Numbered from the stretch's first letter, positions 1-8,018 are shown. The stretch: 49,274 nucleotides of DNA from an uncultured Eubacteriales bacterium (GCA_900548735.1 URMC01000003.1:1-49274), one strand, 5' to 3'. Notes: generated by a model not told the origin, from the sequence alone. Translations and numbers: made by a program.

Positions 1-1
1 G

Positions 2-265
2 GATAGATTTATGATAAGACTTTCCATGGGATATCCATCCCATGATGCTGCGGTACAGATACTGAAAGGACAGGAGTTTGTCCCTATAAACGGTGTGAAT
101 TTGGTAGTGTCCAGGGAGGAACTGGTGGAGCTTCAGAAGAAGACGAACAGTTTGAGTGACCATGACTCTATATTTGACTATATAGTCACATTGATAGAGA
201 AAACTAGAAACAATGAGTATTTTGCCTTGGGTGCAAGTCCTCGAGGCGCAAATTCGCTGCTCAGA
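2..265 (+). other. Fragment of a MoxR-family AAA+ ATPase gene fused in frame to prfA
   Basis: The translation reads DRFMIRLSMGYPSHDAAVQIL, then DYIVTLIEKTR and ALGASPRGANSLLRM. In MoxR ATPases the order is LDRF, GYP, a helical stretch, YI..L...TR and then the sensor-2-like GASPRA/G, so this is the lid region of such a protein without its Walker motifs. Its base composition is visibly more A+T rich (many ATA, TTT and AAA codons) than the G+C-rich prfA part. The join falls within bases 260-272, where both families can read L-R-M, so a few bases of shared sequence could have caused an assembly join. It carries no complete gene. Confidence 0.75.
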
Positions 266-931
266 ATGTACAGCATGTATGCGGCGCGGCAGGGCTGGAA
301 GGTCGAGGAGCTTGACTCCAACCCGACCGAGCTTGGCGGCTACCGCGAGGTGGCTTTCATGGTCGAAGGCACGGGCGCGTATTCCCGATTGAAATTTGAA
401 TCCGGCGTGCACCGCGTACAGCGCGTTCCCGTTACGGAATCGCAGGGGCGGATTCAGACCTCCACCGTCACGGTGGCGGTCTTGCCGGAAGCGGACGAAA
501 TCGAAGTGCAGATTGCACCGGGCGATGTGGTGATGGAATCCTGCAAAAGCAGTGGCGCCGGTGGTCAGCACATCAACAAGACCGAATCCGCCGTGCGCCT
601 GACGCACAAACCCACCGGAATTGTGGTGGAGTGCCAGGAGGAGCGCAGTCAGTTCAAAAACCGGGACAAGGCAATGAAAATGCTGCGCGCCATTCTGCTT
701 GATCGCTCCAAGGCGGCACAGCACAAAGAAATAGCCGACCAGCGGAAAAGCCAGGTCGGCACGGGTGACCGCTCCGAGCGGATCCGCACCTACAACTACC
801 CGCAAGGGCGCCTGACCGACCATCGGATCGGGCTGTCGCTCTACAATCTGGATTCTATTCTGAACGGAAACATCGGGGAGTTGATTGACGCCCTGATCGC
901 GGCGGACACCGCTGCCAAAATGAAAGACTGA
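2..931 (+). CDS. prfA: Peptide chain release factor 1, 5' part replaced by MoxR-like sequence (partial)
   Basis: From about base 266 this reads as class I release factor RF1, which recognises UAA/UAG and triggers peptide release on the ribosome. Visible are GVHRVQRVPVTESQGR, the catalytic loop SGAGGQHINKTESAVR containing GGQ, RSQFKNRDKAM and RSERIRTYNYPQGRLTDHR. The RF1 part is only about 220 residues; domain 1 and the start of domain 2, including the usual GTGGEEAALFAGDL stretch, are missing. In their place, in the same frame, stand about 85 residues typical of a MoxR AAA+ ATPase. The frame is open to the left edge (codons from base 2 read DRF before the first ATG at 11), so the true start is outside. 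It is followed after 18 bases by sua5. I infer a broken or misassembled prfA rather than a working fusion. The RF1 identity is secure; the 5' structure is not. Confidence 0.85.
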   Translation, partial: DRFMIRLSMGYPSHDAAVQILKGQEFVPINGVNLVVSREELVELQKKTNSLSDHDSIFDYIVTLIEKTRNNEYFALGASPRGANSLLRMYSMYAARQGWKVEELDSNPTELGGYREVAFMVEGTGAYSRLKFESGVHRVQRVPVTESQGRIQTSTVTVAVLPEADEIEVQIAPGDVVMESCKSSGAGGQHINKTESAVRLTHKPTGIVVECQEERSQFKNRDKAMKMLRAILLDRSKAAQHKEIADQRKSQVGTGDRSERIRTYNYPQGRLTDHRIGLSLYNLDSILNGNIGELIDALIAADTAAKMKD

Positions 932-949
932 AACAAAGGGGAGAGTTTT

Positions 950-1990
950 TTGCAAACCAAGGTTATTTCCGTCACCGACCCTGCAAAATCGGCAGAAGTG
1001 CTGGCAGAGGCGGCGGCAATCATCCGGCGCGGCGGGCTGGTGGTCTTCCCTACTGAGACCGTTTACGGGCTGGGGGCGGACGCCACCAATGCGGGCGCGG
1101 CAAAAGCGGTTTACGCCGCCAAAGGGCGCCCATCGGACAATCCGTTGATTATCCATGTGGCACGCCCGGAGGACGCGGAACCGTATGCCGTGACAAACCC
1201 CACCTATTACAAACTGGCAAAACAGTTTATGCCGGGGCCTCTTACGGTCATTCTGCCCCGCAAAGAAACCATCCCGTTGGAAGTGACCGGGGGGCTTGAC
1301 ACCGTGGCGGTGCGTTGCCCCTCCCACCCAGTGGCGCACGCGCTGATCGCCGCGGCGGGCGTGCCGATTGCGGCGCCTTCCGCCAATCTTTCCGGCAAAC
1401 CCTCCCCCACCTGCGCCGCGCACGTGATTGAAGATCTGACCGGGCGGGTGGATATGATACTGGACGGCGGCGAATGTGAGTTTGGGCTGGAATCCACCAT
1501 CGTCAAACTGGATGGGGAGGATGGCACGCTGTTGCGCCCCGGTGCCATTACTTATGACGCGCTTTGCTGTATCTGCCGCCACGTGACCGTGGCACCGGCT
1601 GTTACAGCCATGCTAAAAGAAAACGAACGCCCTTTATCCCCCGGCATGAAATACCGGCATTACGCCCCGCACGCGCCGTTGACGTTGCTTGACGGCAAAG
1701 AATGTGATGTGCAGGAATTCCTCTGCCGTGCGGCTGCCGACCCCGCCGTCGGTATTCTCTGCTTTGACGAGGAAATACCGGCGCTTTCCATGTGCAAAAA
1801 TCTTTTTCCGGTCGGCGCCGGAAAAGACCTTCTGACACAGGCGCACCGCTTGTTTGCGGCATTGCGTGAGGCGGATGAAAACCCTGAAATCAAACAGCTT
1901 TACGCCCATTTACCGACTACGGACGGCGTAGGGCTGGCGTTATATAACCGAATGATCCGTGCCGCGGCGCACACAATCAAAAAAGTCTGA
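950..1990 (+). CDS. sua5: L-threonylcarbamoyladenylate synthase, Sua5 type
   Basis: This enzyme makes threonylcarbamoyl-AMP from threonine, bicarbonate and ATP, the first step of t6A modification of tRNAs reading ANN codons. The 346-residue protein has an N-terminal YrdC domain (about 10-200) with PTETVYGLG at 34-42, KGRPSDNPL near 58-66 and APSANLSG near 142-149, and a C-terminal Sua5 domain beginning around SPGMKYRHYAP (230-240). That two-domain length distinguishes Sua5 from short TsaC. The start is TTG at 950, supported by AAAGGGGAG at 936-944. It lies 18 bases after prfA and directly before the topoisomerase gene, so the three are probably one operon. The prfA-sua5 neighbourhood is common in Firmicutes. 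A TsaD paralog is encoded at 14664-15620, but it is not an obvious partner. Confidence 0.93.
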   Translation: MQTKVISVTDPAKSAEVLAEAAAIIRRGGLVVFPTETVYGLGADATNAGAAKAVYAAKGRPSDNPLIIHVARPEDAEPYAVTNPTYYKLAKQFMPGPLTVILPRKETIPLEVTGGLDTVAVRCPSHPVAHALIAAAGVPIAAPSANLSGKPSPTCAAHVIEDLTGRVDMILDGGECEFGLESTIVKLDGEDGTLLRPGAITYDALCCICRHVTVAPAVTAMLKENERPLSPGMKYRHYAPHAPLTLLDGKECDVQEFLCRAAADPAVGILCFDEEIPALSMCKNLFPVGAGKDLLTQAHRLFAALREADENPEIKQLYAHLPTTDGVGLALYNRMIRAAAHTIKKV

Positions 1991-2011
1991 GTGAAAGGAA
2001 GTTCCTGCGAG

Positions 2012-4270
2012 ATGGCAAAGAAAAAAAGCGCCCCGGTAACGGAGCTTTCCCGCATTGTTCCGGCACCCGCAACCCCGCAGCCTATCACCGAAACCATTGA
2101 AAAAAACTATATGCCCTATGTGATGAGTGTCATTGTTTCGAGAGCAATCCCAGAAATTGACGGTCTCAAACCCTCCCACCGCAAGCTCCTTTATACAATG
2201 TATAAAATGGGACTTCTCACCGGCGGGCGCACCAAAAGCACCAATGTGGTAGGGCAAACCATGAAGCTGAACCCGCATGGTGACGCGGCAATTTACGAAA
2301 CAATGGTTCGCCTGACGCGCGGCTACGCGGCTCTGCTTCACCCTTTGGTAGACTCCAAGGGTAGCTTTGGCAAGCAGTATTCCAGTGATATGAAATACGC
2401 GGCAAGCCGTTATACCGAGGTCAAACTTGACAGCTTCTGCAACGAGCTGTTCTCCGGCATTGACAAAAATGCGGTTGATCTGGTAGACAACTATGATGGC
2501 ACGATGAAAGAGCCGGTGCTGTTGCCGACCACTTTCCCGAACGTGCTGGTCACGCCGAATGTCGGCATTGCGGTCGGCATGGCGTCCAACATCTGCTCTT
2601 TCAACCTGTCCGAGGTATGTGACGCAACGATTGCCCTGCTCCGCAACCCCAAAACCGGGATGGAACGGATTCTTGACATCATCAAAGCCCCTGATTTTTC
2701 GGGCGGAGGGTATATTCTCTACAACCGGGAGCAAATGCGCGGCATTTACGAGACCGGGCAAGGCTCTTTCAAAATCCGTGCAAAATACAGTTACGACAAG
2801 GAAGCTAACTGTATTGATATTCTGCAGATTCCCTACTCTACCAGTATTGAGGCGATACTGGACAGCATTGCGGCACTGGTTAAAGAAGGCAAGGTCAAGG
2901 AAATCACCGATTTCCGCGATGAAATTGACCTCAACGGCTTTAAACTGACGTTGGACATCCGCCGGGGTACCGACCCGGACAAGCTGATGAACCGTCTTTT
3001 CAAGCTCACCCCGCTGGAGGACAGCTTCAAATGTAATTTCAATGTGCTGATCAACTCCGTGCCGAAGCAACTCGGTGTGCTGGATATTCTGAGAGAGTGG
3101 ATTCACTTCCGCACGGAATGTTACAGCCGGGAGTTGCGGTTTGACCTGCAAAAGAAAAAAGACAGGCTGCACCTTGTGGAGGGGCTTGGCAAGATCCTGC
3201 TTGATATTGACAAAGCGATCCGCATTATCCGGCGCGCCGAGAGCGATGAGCAGGTCATCCCCGAGCTGATGGCGGGCTTCGGAATTGATGAACTGCAAGC
3301 CGACTACATTGCCAACATCAAGCTGCGCAACCTGAACAAAAAATATATTCTGAACTGCGTCAATGAAATCGAAAACCTGAAAAACGCGATTATCGAAATG
3401 GAAGGCATTCTTGCCGACGAAATCAAACTGCGCGCCAAAATTGCGGAGCAGTTGGTGGAAGTAAAGAAAAAGTACGGAAAACCCCGTTGCACGCAGCTGA
3501 TCTTCCCTGAGGATATTGAAGAGCCGGAGGTTACGGAGGAAGTTGAAAACTACCCTGTGCGGCTGGTATTGACCAAAGAAGGCTATTTCAAAAAGATCAC
3601 CTTCCAATCGCTCCGCGGAAACGATGAGCAAAAGCTCAAAGAAAATGACGCAATCAATCAGATTATTGACGCCGAAAACCGCGATAATCTTCTGATTTTT
3701 ACCGACAAATCACAGGTCTTTCGCGTGCGTGCCGCAGATTTTGACACGACAAAGGCTTCCGCGATGGGAGACTTTCTCAACGCCAAATTGGGGATGGACA
3801 AAGACGAGCGCCCTGTATTCATGAAGATTCAGAACACCTACGAGCCGGGCGAAAACATGGTCTTCCTGTTTGAAAACGGCAAGGGCGTGCGCATCCCGAT
3901 CACAGCATACGAAACCAAAGGCAACCGCAAAAAGCTGACCGGTGCCTACTCCGCCAATTCCCCGCTTGCCGGGATCTTTGCAGAAACCGAAGCGGAACCG
4001 TTTGAAATCATGCTGATCACGGACGCAGGACGAGGGCTGATCTTCAAGACCTCCCTGATTCCGGTAATGACCACACGCTCCTCCGGTGGGGTAACATTGA
4101 TTAACCTCGGCAGGCGGGAAACCAAGGTCACCGAAGTGCTTTCCGATTTCTCGGCATATGGGGACGGAAAGGGCTACCGCAAGTACAAGCTCCCTGCCAC
4201 AGGCGTACCGATCAGTGACAAATACGAAGAAGCCATTCAATTAAAAATATATGATGACGCAAAGGAGTAA
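2012..4270 (+). CDS. parC: DNA topoisomerase IV-type subunit A (ParC/GyrA family)
   Basis: This is the DNA-breaking subunit of a type IIA topoisomerase, which passes one duplex through another using ATP hydrolysed by a partner ParE/GyrB subunit. The partner is not in the window. The 752-residue protein has the ParC/GyrA core from PYVMSVIVSRAIPEIDG, the catalytic tyrosine in AASRYTEVKL (about Tyr134), a coiled region near 370-470 and a C-terminal wheel domain. No GyrA-box (QRRGGKG) is visible, so I call it ParC-like. I prefer the ATG at 2012 over the upstream in-frame GTG at 1991, because AAAGGAAG at 1994-2001 then serves as ribosome site. The quinolone pocket reads NPHGDAAIYE, with Ala where the sensitive enzymes have Ser (about residue 92) and Glu at the Asp87 position. 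It may be a clostridial paralog separate from the main gyrase. Confidence 0.87.
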   Translation: MAKKKSAPVTELSRIVPAPATPQPITETIEKNYMPYVMSVIVSRAIPEIDGLKPSHRKLLYTMYKMGLLTGGRTKSTNVVGQTMKLNPHGDAAIYETMVRLTRGYAALLHPLVDSKGSFGKQYSSDMKYAASRYTEVKLDSFCNELFSGIDKNAVDLVDNYDGTMKEPVLLPTTFPNVLVTPNVGIAVGMASNICSFNLSEVCDATIALLRNPKTGMERILDIIKAPDFSGGGYILYNREQMRGIYETGQGSFKIRAKYSYDKEANCIDILQIPYSTSIEAILDSIAALVKEGKVKEITDFRDEIDLNGFKLTLDIRRGTDPDKLMNRLFKLTPLEDSFKCNFNVLINSVPKQLGVLDILREWIHFRTECYSRELRFDLQKKKDRLHLVEGLGKILLDIDKAIRIIRRAESDEQVIPELMAGFGIDELQADYIANIKLRNLNKKYILNCVNEIENLKNAIIEMEGILADEIKLRAKIAEQLVEVKKKYGKPRCTQLIFPEDIEEPEVTEEVENYPVRLVLTKEGYFKKITFQSLRGNDEQKLKENDAINQIIDAENRDNLLIFTDKSQVFRVRAADFDTTKASAMGDFLNAKLGMDKDERPVFMKIQNTYEPGENMVFLFENGKGVRIPITAYETKGNRKKLTGAYSANSPLAGIFAETEAEPFEIMLITDAGRGLIFKTSLIPVMTTRSSGGVTLINLGRRETKVTEVLSDFSAYGDGKGYRKYKLPATGVPISDKYEEAIQLKIYDDAKE

Positions 4271-4279
4271 TCAGGAACC

Positions 4280-4528
4280 ATGAAAAAGGCGAATACCAAC
4301 GAAAAAGAAAAGCCGTCCGGCAAGGTGCTGGCAACCCGCATTCTGGCGATCATTCTCGCTGTGCTGATGGTTGTGGGCATTGCCTACTACACCATTTATA
4401 TGGTGGTTGACTCTATCAAAGACAAAACCACGCAGACCACCGAGGATCAAAACAAAAACAACAGTTCCAACTCTGACAATCACGACCATGGAGCGGACGA
4501 CACCGCTGACGACAAGGGAGATTGGTAA
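4280..4528 (+). CDS. Small single-pass membrane protein with acidic tail, unknown function
   Basis: I do not recognise this 82-residue protein. It has a Lys-rich N-terminus (about 1-18), one hydrophobic segment (about 20-45, ILAIILAVLMVVGIAYY) and a hydrophilic tail rich in Asn, Asp, Thr and His (NSDNHDHGADDTADDKGD). The topology suggests a membrane-anchored protein with an external disordered tail. It starts 9 bases after the parC stop; AAAGGAG overlaps that stop and AGGA lies just before the ATG, so it is the last gene of the plus-strand operon. A bidirectional terminator follows within 10 bases. Its codon use matches its neighbours, so it is probably a real gene, but nothing visible indicates a role. 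Confidence 0.7.
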   Translation: MKKANTNEKEKPSGKVLATRILAIILAVLMVVGIAYYTIYMVVDSIKDKTTQTTEDQNKNNSSNSDNHDHGADDTADDKGDW

Positions 4529-4533
4529 AATAA

Positions 4534-4570
4534 GAAAAGAGAGCCGCGGCAAATGCCGCGGCTCTCTTTT
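4534..4570. terminator. Bidirectional intrinsic terminator between convergent genes
   Basis: A perfect hairpin AGAGAGCCGCGGCA / TGCCGCGGCTCTCT has an AA loop and is flanked by A-run and T-run sequence. It sits between the plus-strand small membrane gene (ends 4528) and the minus-strand S24/S26 peptidase gene (ends 4603), so it can stop transcription from both sides. Confidence 0.9.
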
Positions 4571-4602
4571 CGCCTGACAGGCGGGGGATATCTCCTGTCC
4601 GG

Positions 4603-5037
4603 CTATTTTCTTGTCAGTTTTGCCCTCACCCGGCGCGGCAAAAAGCGCCAAAAGCGGCAAAACGGAGAGGAAAGACGCCGTAAATACGACCGGTAGCGGG
4701 GGGAATCCATCGGATACGGCACATCTTTTTTGAAAATACCGCTCACCACTGCCAGCACATCCTCACGGGGAATACCGCGTTCCAGCCAGTCCTGATTATC
4801 GCCGCGAAACACCGGCGCCCTTGTTTCCTCCAAAGCGACCAAACGGTGCAACACAAATTTGCCGCCTTTGCGCCGGTAAAGATAAATTCCGCCTACCTCA
4901 AGCTCTGTACATTTTTTCAGCAATACCGAGTCTTCCCCTTCCCGCAACAGCGGCAACATGCTGGTCCCCTTGGGGTACAGGCGGAATTCACCGCCGCTTT
5001 CCAGCACTTCGGAAAGAAGTGGGTACAGCTCGCGCAT
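4603..5037 (-). CDS. S24/S26 family peptidase, signal-peptidase-like with Ser/His dyad
   Basis: This is a soluble 144-residue protein of the LexA/signal-peptidase fold. The nucleophile motif is YPKGTSMLPLL (Ser near residue 26) and the second motif is FVLHRLV, where a His stands in place of the Lys of bacterial signal peptidase I, as in archaeal and eukaryotic Sec11 enzymes. RGDNQDW follows, another S24/S26 landmark. There is no membrane segment; the C-terminus is strongly basic. The start is the ATG giving MRELYPLL at 5037; a longer reading to 5121 would overlap the PqqD-like gene by over 70 bases. It is the last gene after glyQS, a kinase-like gene and a PqqD-like gene, and ends at a terminator. 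Its substrate is unknown; I infer it processes something handled by its two neighbours. Confidence 0.8.
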   Translation of the reverse strand: MRELYPLLSEVLESGGEFRLYPKGTSMLPLLREGEDSVLLKKCTELEVGGIYLYRRKGGKFVLHRLVALEETRAPVFRGDNQDWLERGIPREDVLAVVSGIFKKDVPYPMDSPRYRSYLRRLSSPFCRFWRFLPRRVRAKLTRK

Positions 5038-5044
5038 GTCAAAC

Positions 5045-5311
5045 TCAGTCCGCAACTGCCTCGACACTGCGCAAAACCTCCAAAAACTTTCCGGCATCCG
5101 CCGCCGCGGTTGCGGCGTCAATCCCGTATTCCCCGGTCAGCTTTTCTGTCAGCTCTTCCATGGTCATCGGCTTTTCCAGCTGATCCCAGATAAAACTACC
5201 GGTCTCATTGACGGAAATAATCCCGTTAAACTGCTTTGTTGCGTCACCAACAGCAACAATGGCAAAGCCGGTACCGATCTTCCGCTTGATAAAATTCTCA
5301 CTTCTGACCAT
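5045..5311 (-). CDS. PqqD-family protein (RiPP recognition element-like)
   Basis: This 88-residue protein resembles PqqD/RRE domains: a short beta region with NGIISVNETGSFIWDQLEKPMT and a C-terminal helical part (MEELTEKLTGEYGID...). In known systems PqqD-like domains bind leader peptides of ribosomally made natural products and hand them to tailoring enzymes. Here no radical SAM enzyme, cyclase or precursor gene is adjacent, so that role is only an analogy. It overlaps the upstream kinase-like gene by 14 bases and ends 7 bases before the peptidase start, so translation of the three is probably coupled. The family call is good; the function is not established. Confidence 0.82.
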   Translation of the reverse strand: MVRSENFIKRKIGTGFAIVAVGDATKQFNGIISVNETGSFIWDQLEKPMTMEELTEKLTGEYGIDAATAAADAGKFLEVLRSVEAVAD

Positions 5312-6026
5312 CGGTCTTCTTCTCCTTTTCTCGCGTCATGCCGGAATAAGCCACCACTGCCGCCGCTTCCTCCATATTGCAGGAAAGCAGAAAGCATGGC
5401 GTTTTGTCGATCATATCCGACAGCAAATCCAAAAATGCGGTTGCGGTCTCTTTATCCGAGGGTGGCAAAACCTGTAAAAACAGACGTTGCAACATCTCCA
5501 TCCCTTCCAGCGTGCGAATGGAGTTTTCCGCGGCGCGCTCCAAAAAACACAGCCCAGCCAAAGGGGTAGAAGCATTGCATTCCCAGTGCTCTTTCCCACA
5601 CCATGGCGTACCGTATGCGCGCCAAGCGCCGTCCACAAACCGGAAAATCGGCTTGTCGCCGTTGATAATTCTTGCCCGGTTGCCAAAATGCCGTAACCAC
5701 AGCGACACATGGGTGGATTTTCCCGTTCCGCTTTGCGCGGCAAAGGCATAGCCCTGCCCGTCACACTCCACCACTGCGGCATGAAACACAAATGCCCCGA
5801 AGCGTGGCAGTGCCGTGGCAATTTGTCGATAGATGCAGATACTTTCCGCATATCCGGCGGACGGATGATAAGGAGATGACTGCCGCTCCGCCTCGATCTC
5901 CTCCAAAGAGGCTTCCACCGTCAGATCCGGCGTGTCAAACTCCGCAAGATAATCGGCACAAAGCCGCCCAACATATGCGTAGCGGGGGTGCACCTCAATA
6001 TTCAGTTCCGCCAAACGGATTTTCAT
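5298..6026 (-). CDS. HPr kinase/SerK-like P-loop protein
   Basis: This 242-residue protein looks like the HPr-kinase/PEPCK-fold kinases often found with PqqD-like genes. It has a Walker A QSGTGKSTHVSLW at about 98-110, an acidic motif INGDKP at 121-126 (usually N-D-D-K-P), GTPWCGKE at 139-146 and PLAGLCFLE after it. Characterised relatives phosphorylate a serine on HPr or, in some lasso-peptide clusters, a residue of the precursor peptide; which applies here cannot be told. It starts 32 bases after the glyQS stop and overlaps the PqqD-like gene by 14 bases. True HprK is longer and carries a distinct N-terminal domain, so this is not the carbon-catabolite regulator itself. Confidence 0.8.
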   Translation of the reverse strand: MKIRLAELNIEVHPRYAYVGRLCADYLAEFDTPDLTVEASLEEIEAERQSSPYHPSAGYAESICIYRQIATALPRFGAFVFHAAVVECDGQGYAFAAQSGTGKSTHVSLWLRHFGNRARIINGDKPIFRFVDGAWRAYGTPWCGKEHWECNASTPLAGLCFLERAAENSIRTLEGMEMLQRLFLQVLPPSDKETATAFLDLLSDMIDKTPCFLLSCNMEEAAAVVAYSGMTREKEKKTDGQK

Positions 6027-6058
6027 CGGTACCTCCCCGCCCTGCCGGCAACTGCCGG

Positions 6059-7474
6059 TCAGTACGCAATTTTCTTTTCGATATAATCCTTCAGTTCCGC
6101 AATCGGAATGCGCACCTGCTCCATCGTGTCACGGTCACGCACGGTCACGCAGTTGTCGCCCGCCTTTTCCCCATCGCCGACGGTATCAAAATCCACTGTC
6201 ACGCAATACGGCGTGCCGATTTCGTCCTCGCGGCGGTAACGCTTACCGATAGAGCCGGTTTCGTCATAATCCACCGGGAAGAACTTGGAAAGCTCTGTGT
6301 AGATCTCCTCTGCTTTGCCGCCCAGCTTTTTGGAAAGAGGCAGGATTGCCGCCTTGTAAGGCGCCAGCGCCGGGTGCAGGTGCAGTACCACGCGCACGTC
6401 GTTCTTCTCTGCGTTAATCACTTCTTCGTCATAAGCGTCAATCAGGAATGCCAGCGCCACGCGATCGGCACCAAGAGACGGCTCCACCACGTAAGGCGTG
6501 TAGCGCTCATTGGTTTCGGGGTCAAAATAGGTCAGGTCTTTGCCGCTGTGCTTCGCATGCTGAGACAGGTCGTAGTCCGTGCGGTCGGCAACACCCCAAA
6601 GCTCACCCCAGCCAAACGGGAACAAAAACTCAAAATCGGTTGTCGCCTTGGAGTAGAAGCAAAGCTCCTCCTTGTCATGGTCGCGCAGGCGCAGATGCTC
6701 CTCGGTCATGCCGAGATCCAGCAGGAATTTGTGGCAATAGTCTTTCCAGTATTGGAACCACTCAAGATCGGTGCCGGGCTTGCAGAAAAACTCCAGTTCC
6801 ATCTGCTCAAACTCGCGGGTGCGGAATGTGAAGTTGCCGGGGGTAATCTCGTTGCGGAAGGATTTCCCGATCTGGCAAACACCGAAAGGCAGTTTGCGGC
6901 GCGTGGAGCGCTGAATGGAGGGAAAATTGACAAAGATCCCCTGCGCCGTTTCGGGTCTCAGATAGACCATGCTGGTCGAATCCTCCGTCACGCCGATAAA
7001 GGTTTTGAACATCAGGTTGAATTTCTTGATCGGGGTAAAATCGCTCTTACCGCAGACCGGGCAGGTGATTCCCTTTTCCTTGATATAATCCGCCATCTGC
7101 TCAAACGTCCAGCCTGCCGGATTGTCGGAAAGCCCGTGCTGAAACGCGTAATCCTCAATCAGTTTATCCGCACGATGGCGTGCTTTGCAGGATTTGCAAT
7201 CCATCAGCGGGTCGGAAAATCCGCCCACGTGACCGGAAGCCACCCAGGTTTCCGGGTTCATGATGATTGCGCTGTCCAGCCCCACGTTGTATTTGTTTTC
7301 CTGCACAAATTTCTTCCACCATGCGCGCTTGACATTGTTTTTAAACTCCACGCCAAGGGGTCCGTAATCCCAGGAGTTGGCAAGCCCGCCATAGATCTCC
7401 GAGCCGGGGAAAATAAACCCGCGGTTTTTGCAGAGCGCAACGATTTTCTCCATTGTTTTATCCGAGTTTTTCAT
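6059..7474 (-). CDS. glyQS: Glycyl-tRNA synthetase, single-chain dimeric type
   Basis: This enzyme attaches glycine to tRNA-Gly in the cytoplasm. The 471-residue class II synthetase begins with IVALCKNRGFIFPGSEIYGG and contains zinc-type cysteine pairs CKSC (93-96) and CPVC (138-141), motif 2 around GKSFRNEITP, and a C-terminal anticodon-binding domain with EEIYTEL and QVRIPIAELKDYI. The length matches the bacterial dimeric alpha2 form, not the split GlyQ/GlyS type. It has its own strong promoter just upstream (7504-7532) and a leader of only about 25 bases, so there is no room for a T-box. A kinase-like, a PqqD-like and a peptidase gene follow with tight spacing, making it the head of a four-gene transcript. 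The identity is clear. Confidence 0.97.
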   Translation of the reverse strand: MKNSDKTMEKIVALCKNRGFIFPGSEIYGGLANSWDYGPLGVEFKNNVKRAWWKKFVQENKYNVGLDSAIIMNPETWVASGHVGGFSDPLMDCKSCKARHRADKLIEDYAFQHGLSDNPAGWTFEQMADYIKEKGITCPVCGKSDFTPIKKFNLMFKTFIGVTEDSTSMVYLRPETAQGIFVNFPSIQRSTRRKLPFGVCQIGKSFRNEITPGNFTFRTREFEQMELEFFCKPGTDLEWFQYWKDYCHKFLLDLGMTEEHLRLRDHDKEELCFYSKATTDFEFLFPFGWGELWGVADRTDYDLSQHAKHSGKDLTYFDPETNERYTPYVVEPSLGADRVALAFLIDAYDEEVINAEKNDVRVVLHLHPALAPYKAAILPLSKKLGGKAEEIYTELSKFFPVDYDETGSIGKRYRREDEIGTPYCVTVDFDTVGDGEKAGDNCVTVRDRDTMEQVRIPIAELKDYIEKKIAY

Positions 7475-7503
7475 TTTTCAACCTCATCTTTCAGAATAGT
7501 TCT

Positions 7504-7532
7504 ATTGTACACCGAGAGCCGCCTCTTGTCAA
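7504..7532 (-). promoter_or_regulatory. Promoter for the glyQS operon
   Basis: On the minus strand TTGACA (7532-7527) is followed after 17 bases by TACAAT (7509-7504). The -35 begins 6 bases after the ybaK stop, so glyQS and the genes behind it are expressed independently of the nusB-ybaK operon or in addition to its read-through. Confidence 0.8.
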
Positions 7533-7538
7533 GCCAAA

Positions 7539-8018
7539 TCAGGCGTCTTCGGTCAGATCCGCTACCGTGGCTTCCACAAAGGGCAACAATTCTTTTACCG
7601 AAATCAGCAGCTGGGCACCCCTCGTGCCGGAGCTGACCGTGATTTTTTCAAAATCCTCTGCCGTTTTATGAATGTAAGTGGGAAACTTTTTCTTCATCCC
7701 GATGGGCGAGCACCCGCCGCGGATATAGCCGGTCAGCGCCAGTAAATCTTTGACGTGCACCATCTCCACCCGCTTGTTGCCGGTCACTCTTGCCGCCTTT
7801 TTCAGGTCGATTTCCAAATCCACCGGAATACAGAACACTACGGGTCCCGTTTTGTCGCCGACAGCAACCAGCGTTTTGAATACCTGCTCATGCGGTAGCC
7901 CGATCTCATCGGCAATATGCCTGCCAGAAAGATCGTTTTCGTCCACGGTATATTCTTTGACTTCATAAGGGATTTTTGCCGCATCAAGCCGGCGCATGGC
8001 ATTGGTCTTGCTTTTCAT
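7539..8018 (-). CDS. ybaK: Cys-tRNA(Pro)/Cys-tRNA(Cys) deacylase, YbaK family
   Basis: This enzyme hydrolyses misacylated aminoacyl-tRNA, classically Cys-tRNA(Pro), in trans. The 159-residue protein shows the YbaK features: KTNAMRRLDAAKIPYEVKEY at the N-terminus, EIGLPHEQVFKTLVA, the FCIPVDLEIDLKKAA strand-helix, GYIRGGCSPIGMKKKFPTYI with the conserved G.CSPIG, and SSGTRG near the end. It overlaps the recN stop by 4 bases, so it is the last gene of the nusB operon. No clear terminator hairpin separates it from the glyQS promoter. The family assignment is firm; the exact tRNA preference is known from homologs only. Confidence 0.93.
   Translation of the reverse strand: MKSKTNAMRRLDAAKIPYEVKEYTVDENDLSGRHIADEIGLPHEQVFKTLVAVGDKTGPVVFCIPVDLEIDLKKAARVTGNKRVEMVHVKDLLALTGYIRGGCSPIGMKKKFPTYIHKTAEDFEKITVSSGTRGAQLLISVKELLPFVEATVADLTEDA

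Noticed and set aside
5298..6026. Canonical HPr kinase/phosphorylase (hprK)
   Set aside because: It is too short, has a different N-terminal part and lies beside a PqqD-like gene, as the SerK-like group does.
4603..6026. A complete lasso-peptide or other RiPP cluster
   Set aside because: No precursor, cyclase, radical SAM enzyme or exporter is visible around the trio.
7475..7538. T-box riboswitch before glyQS
   Set aside because: The promoter leaves a leader of only about 25 bases; no specifier loop or T-box sequence can fit.
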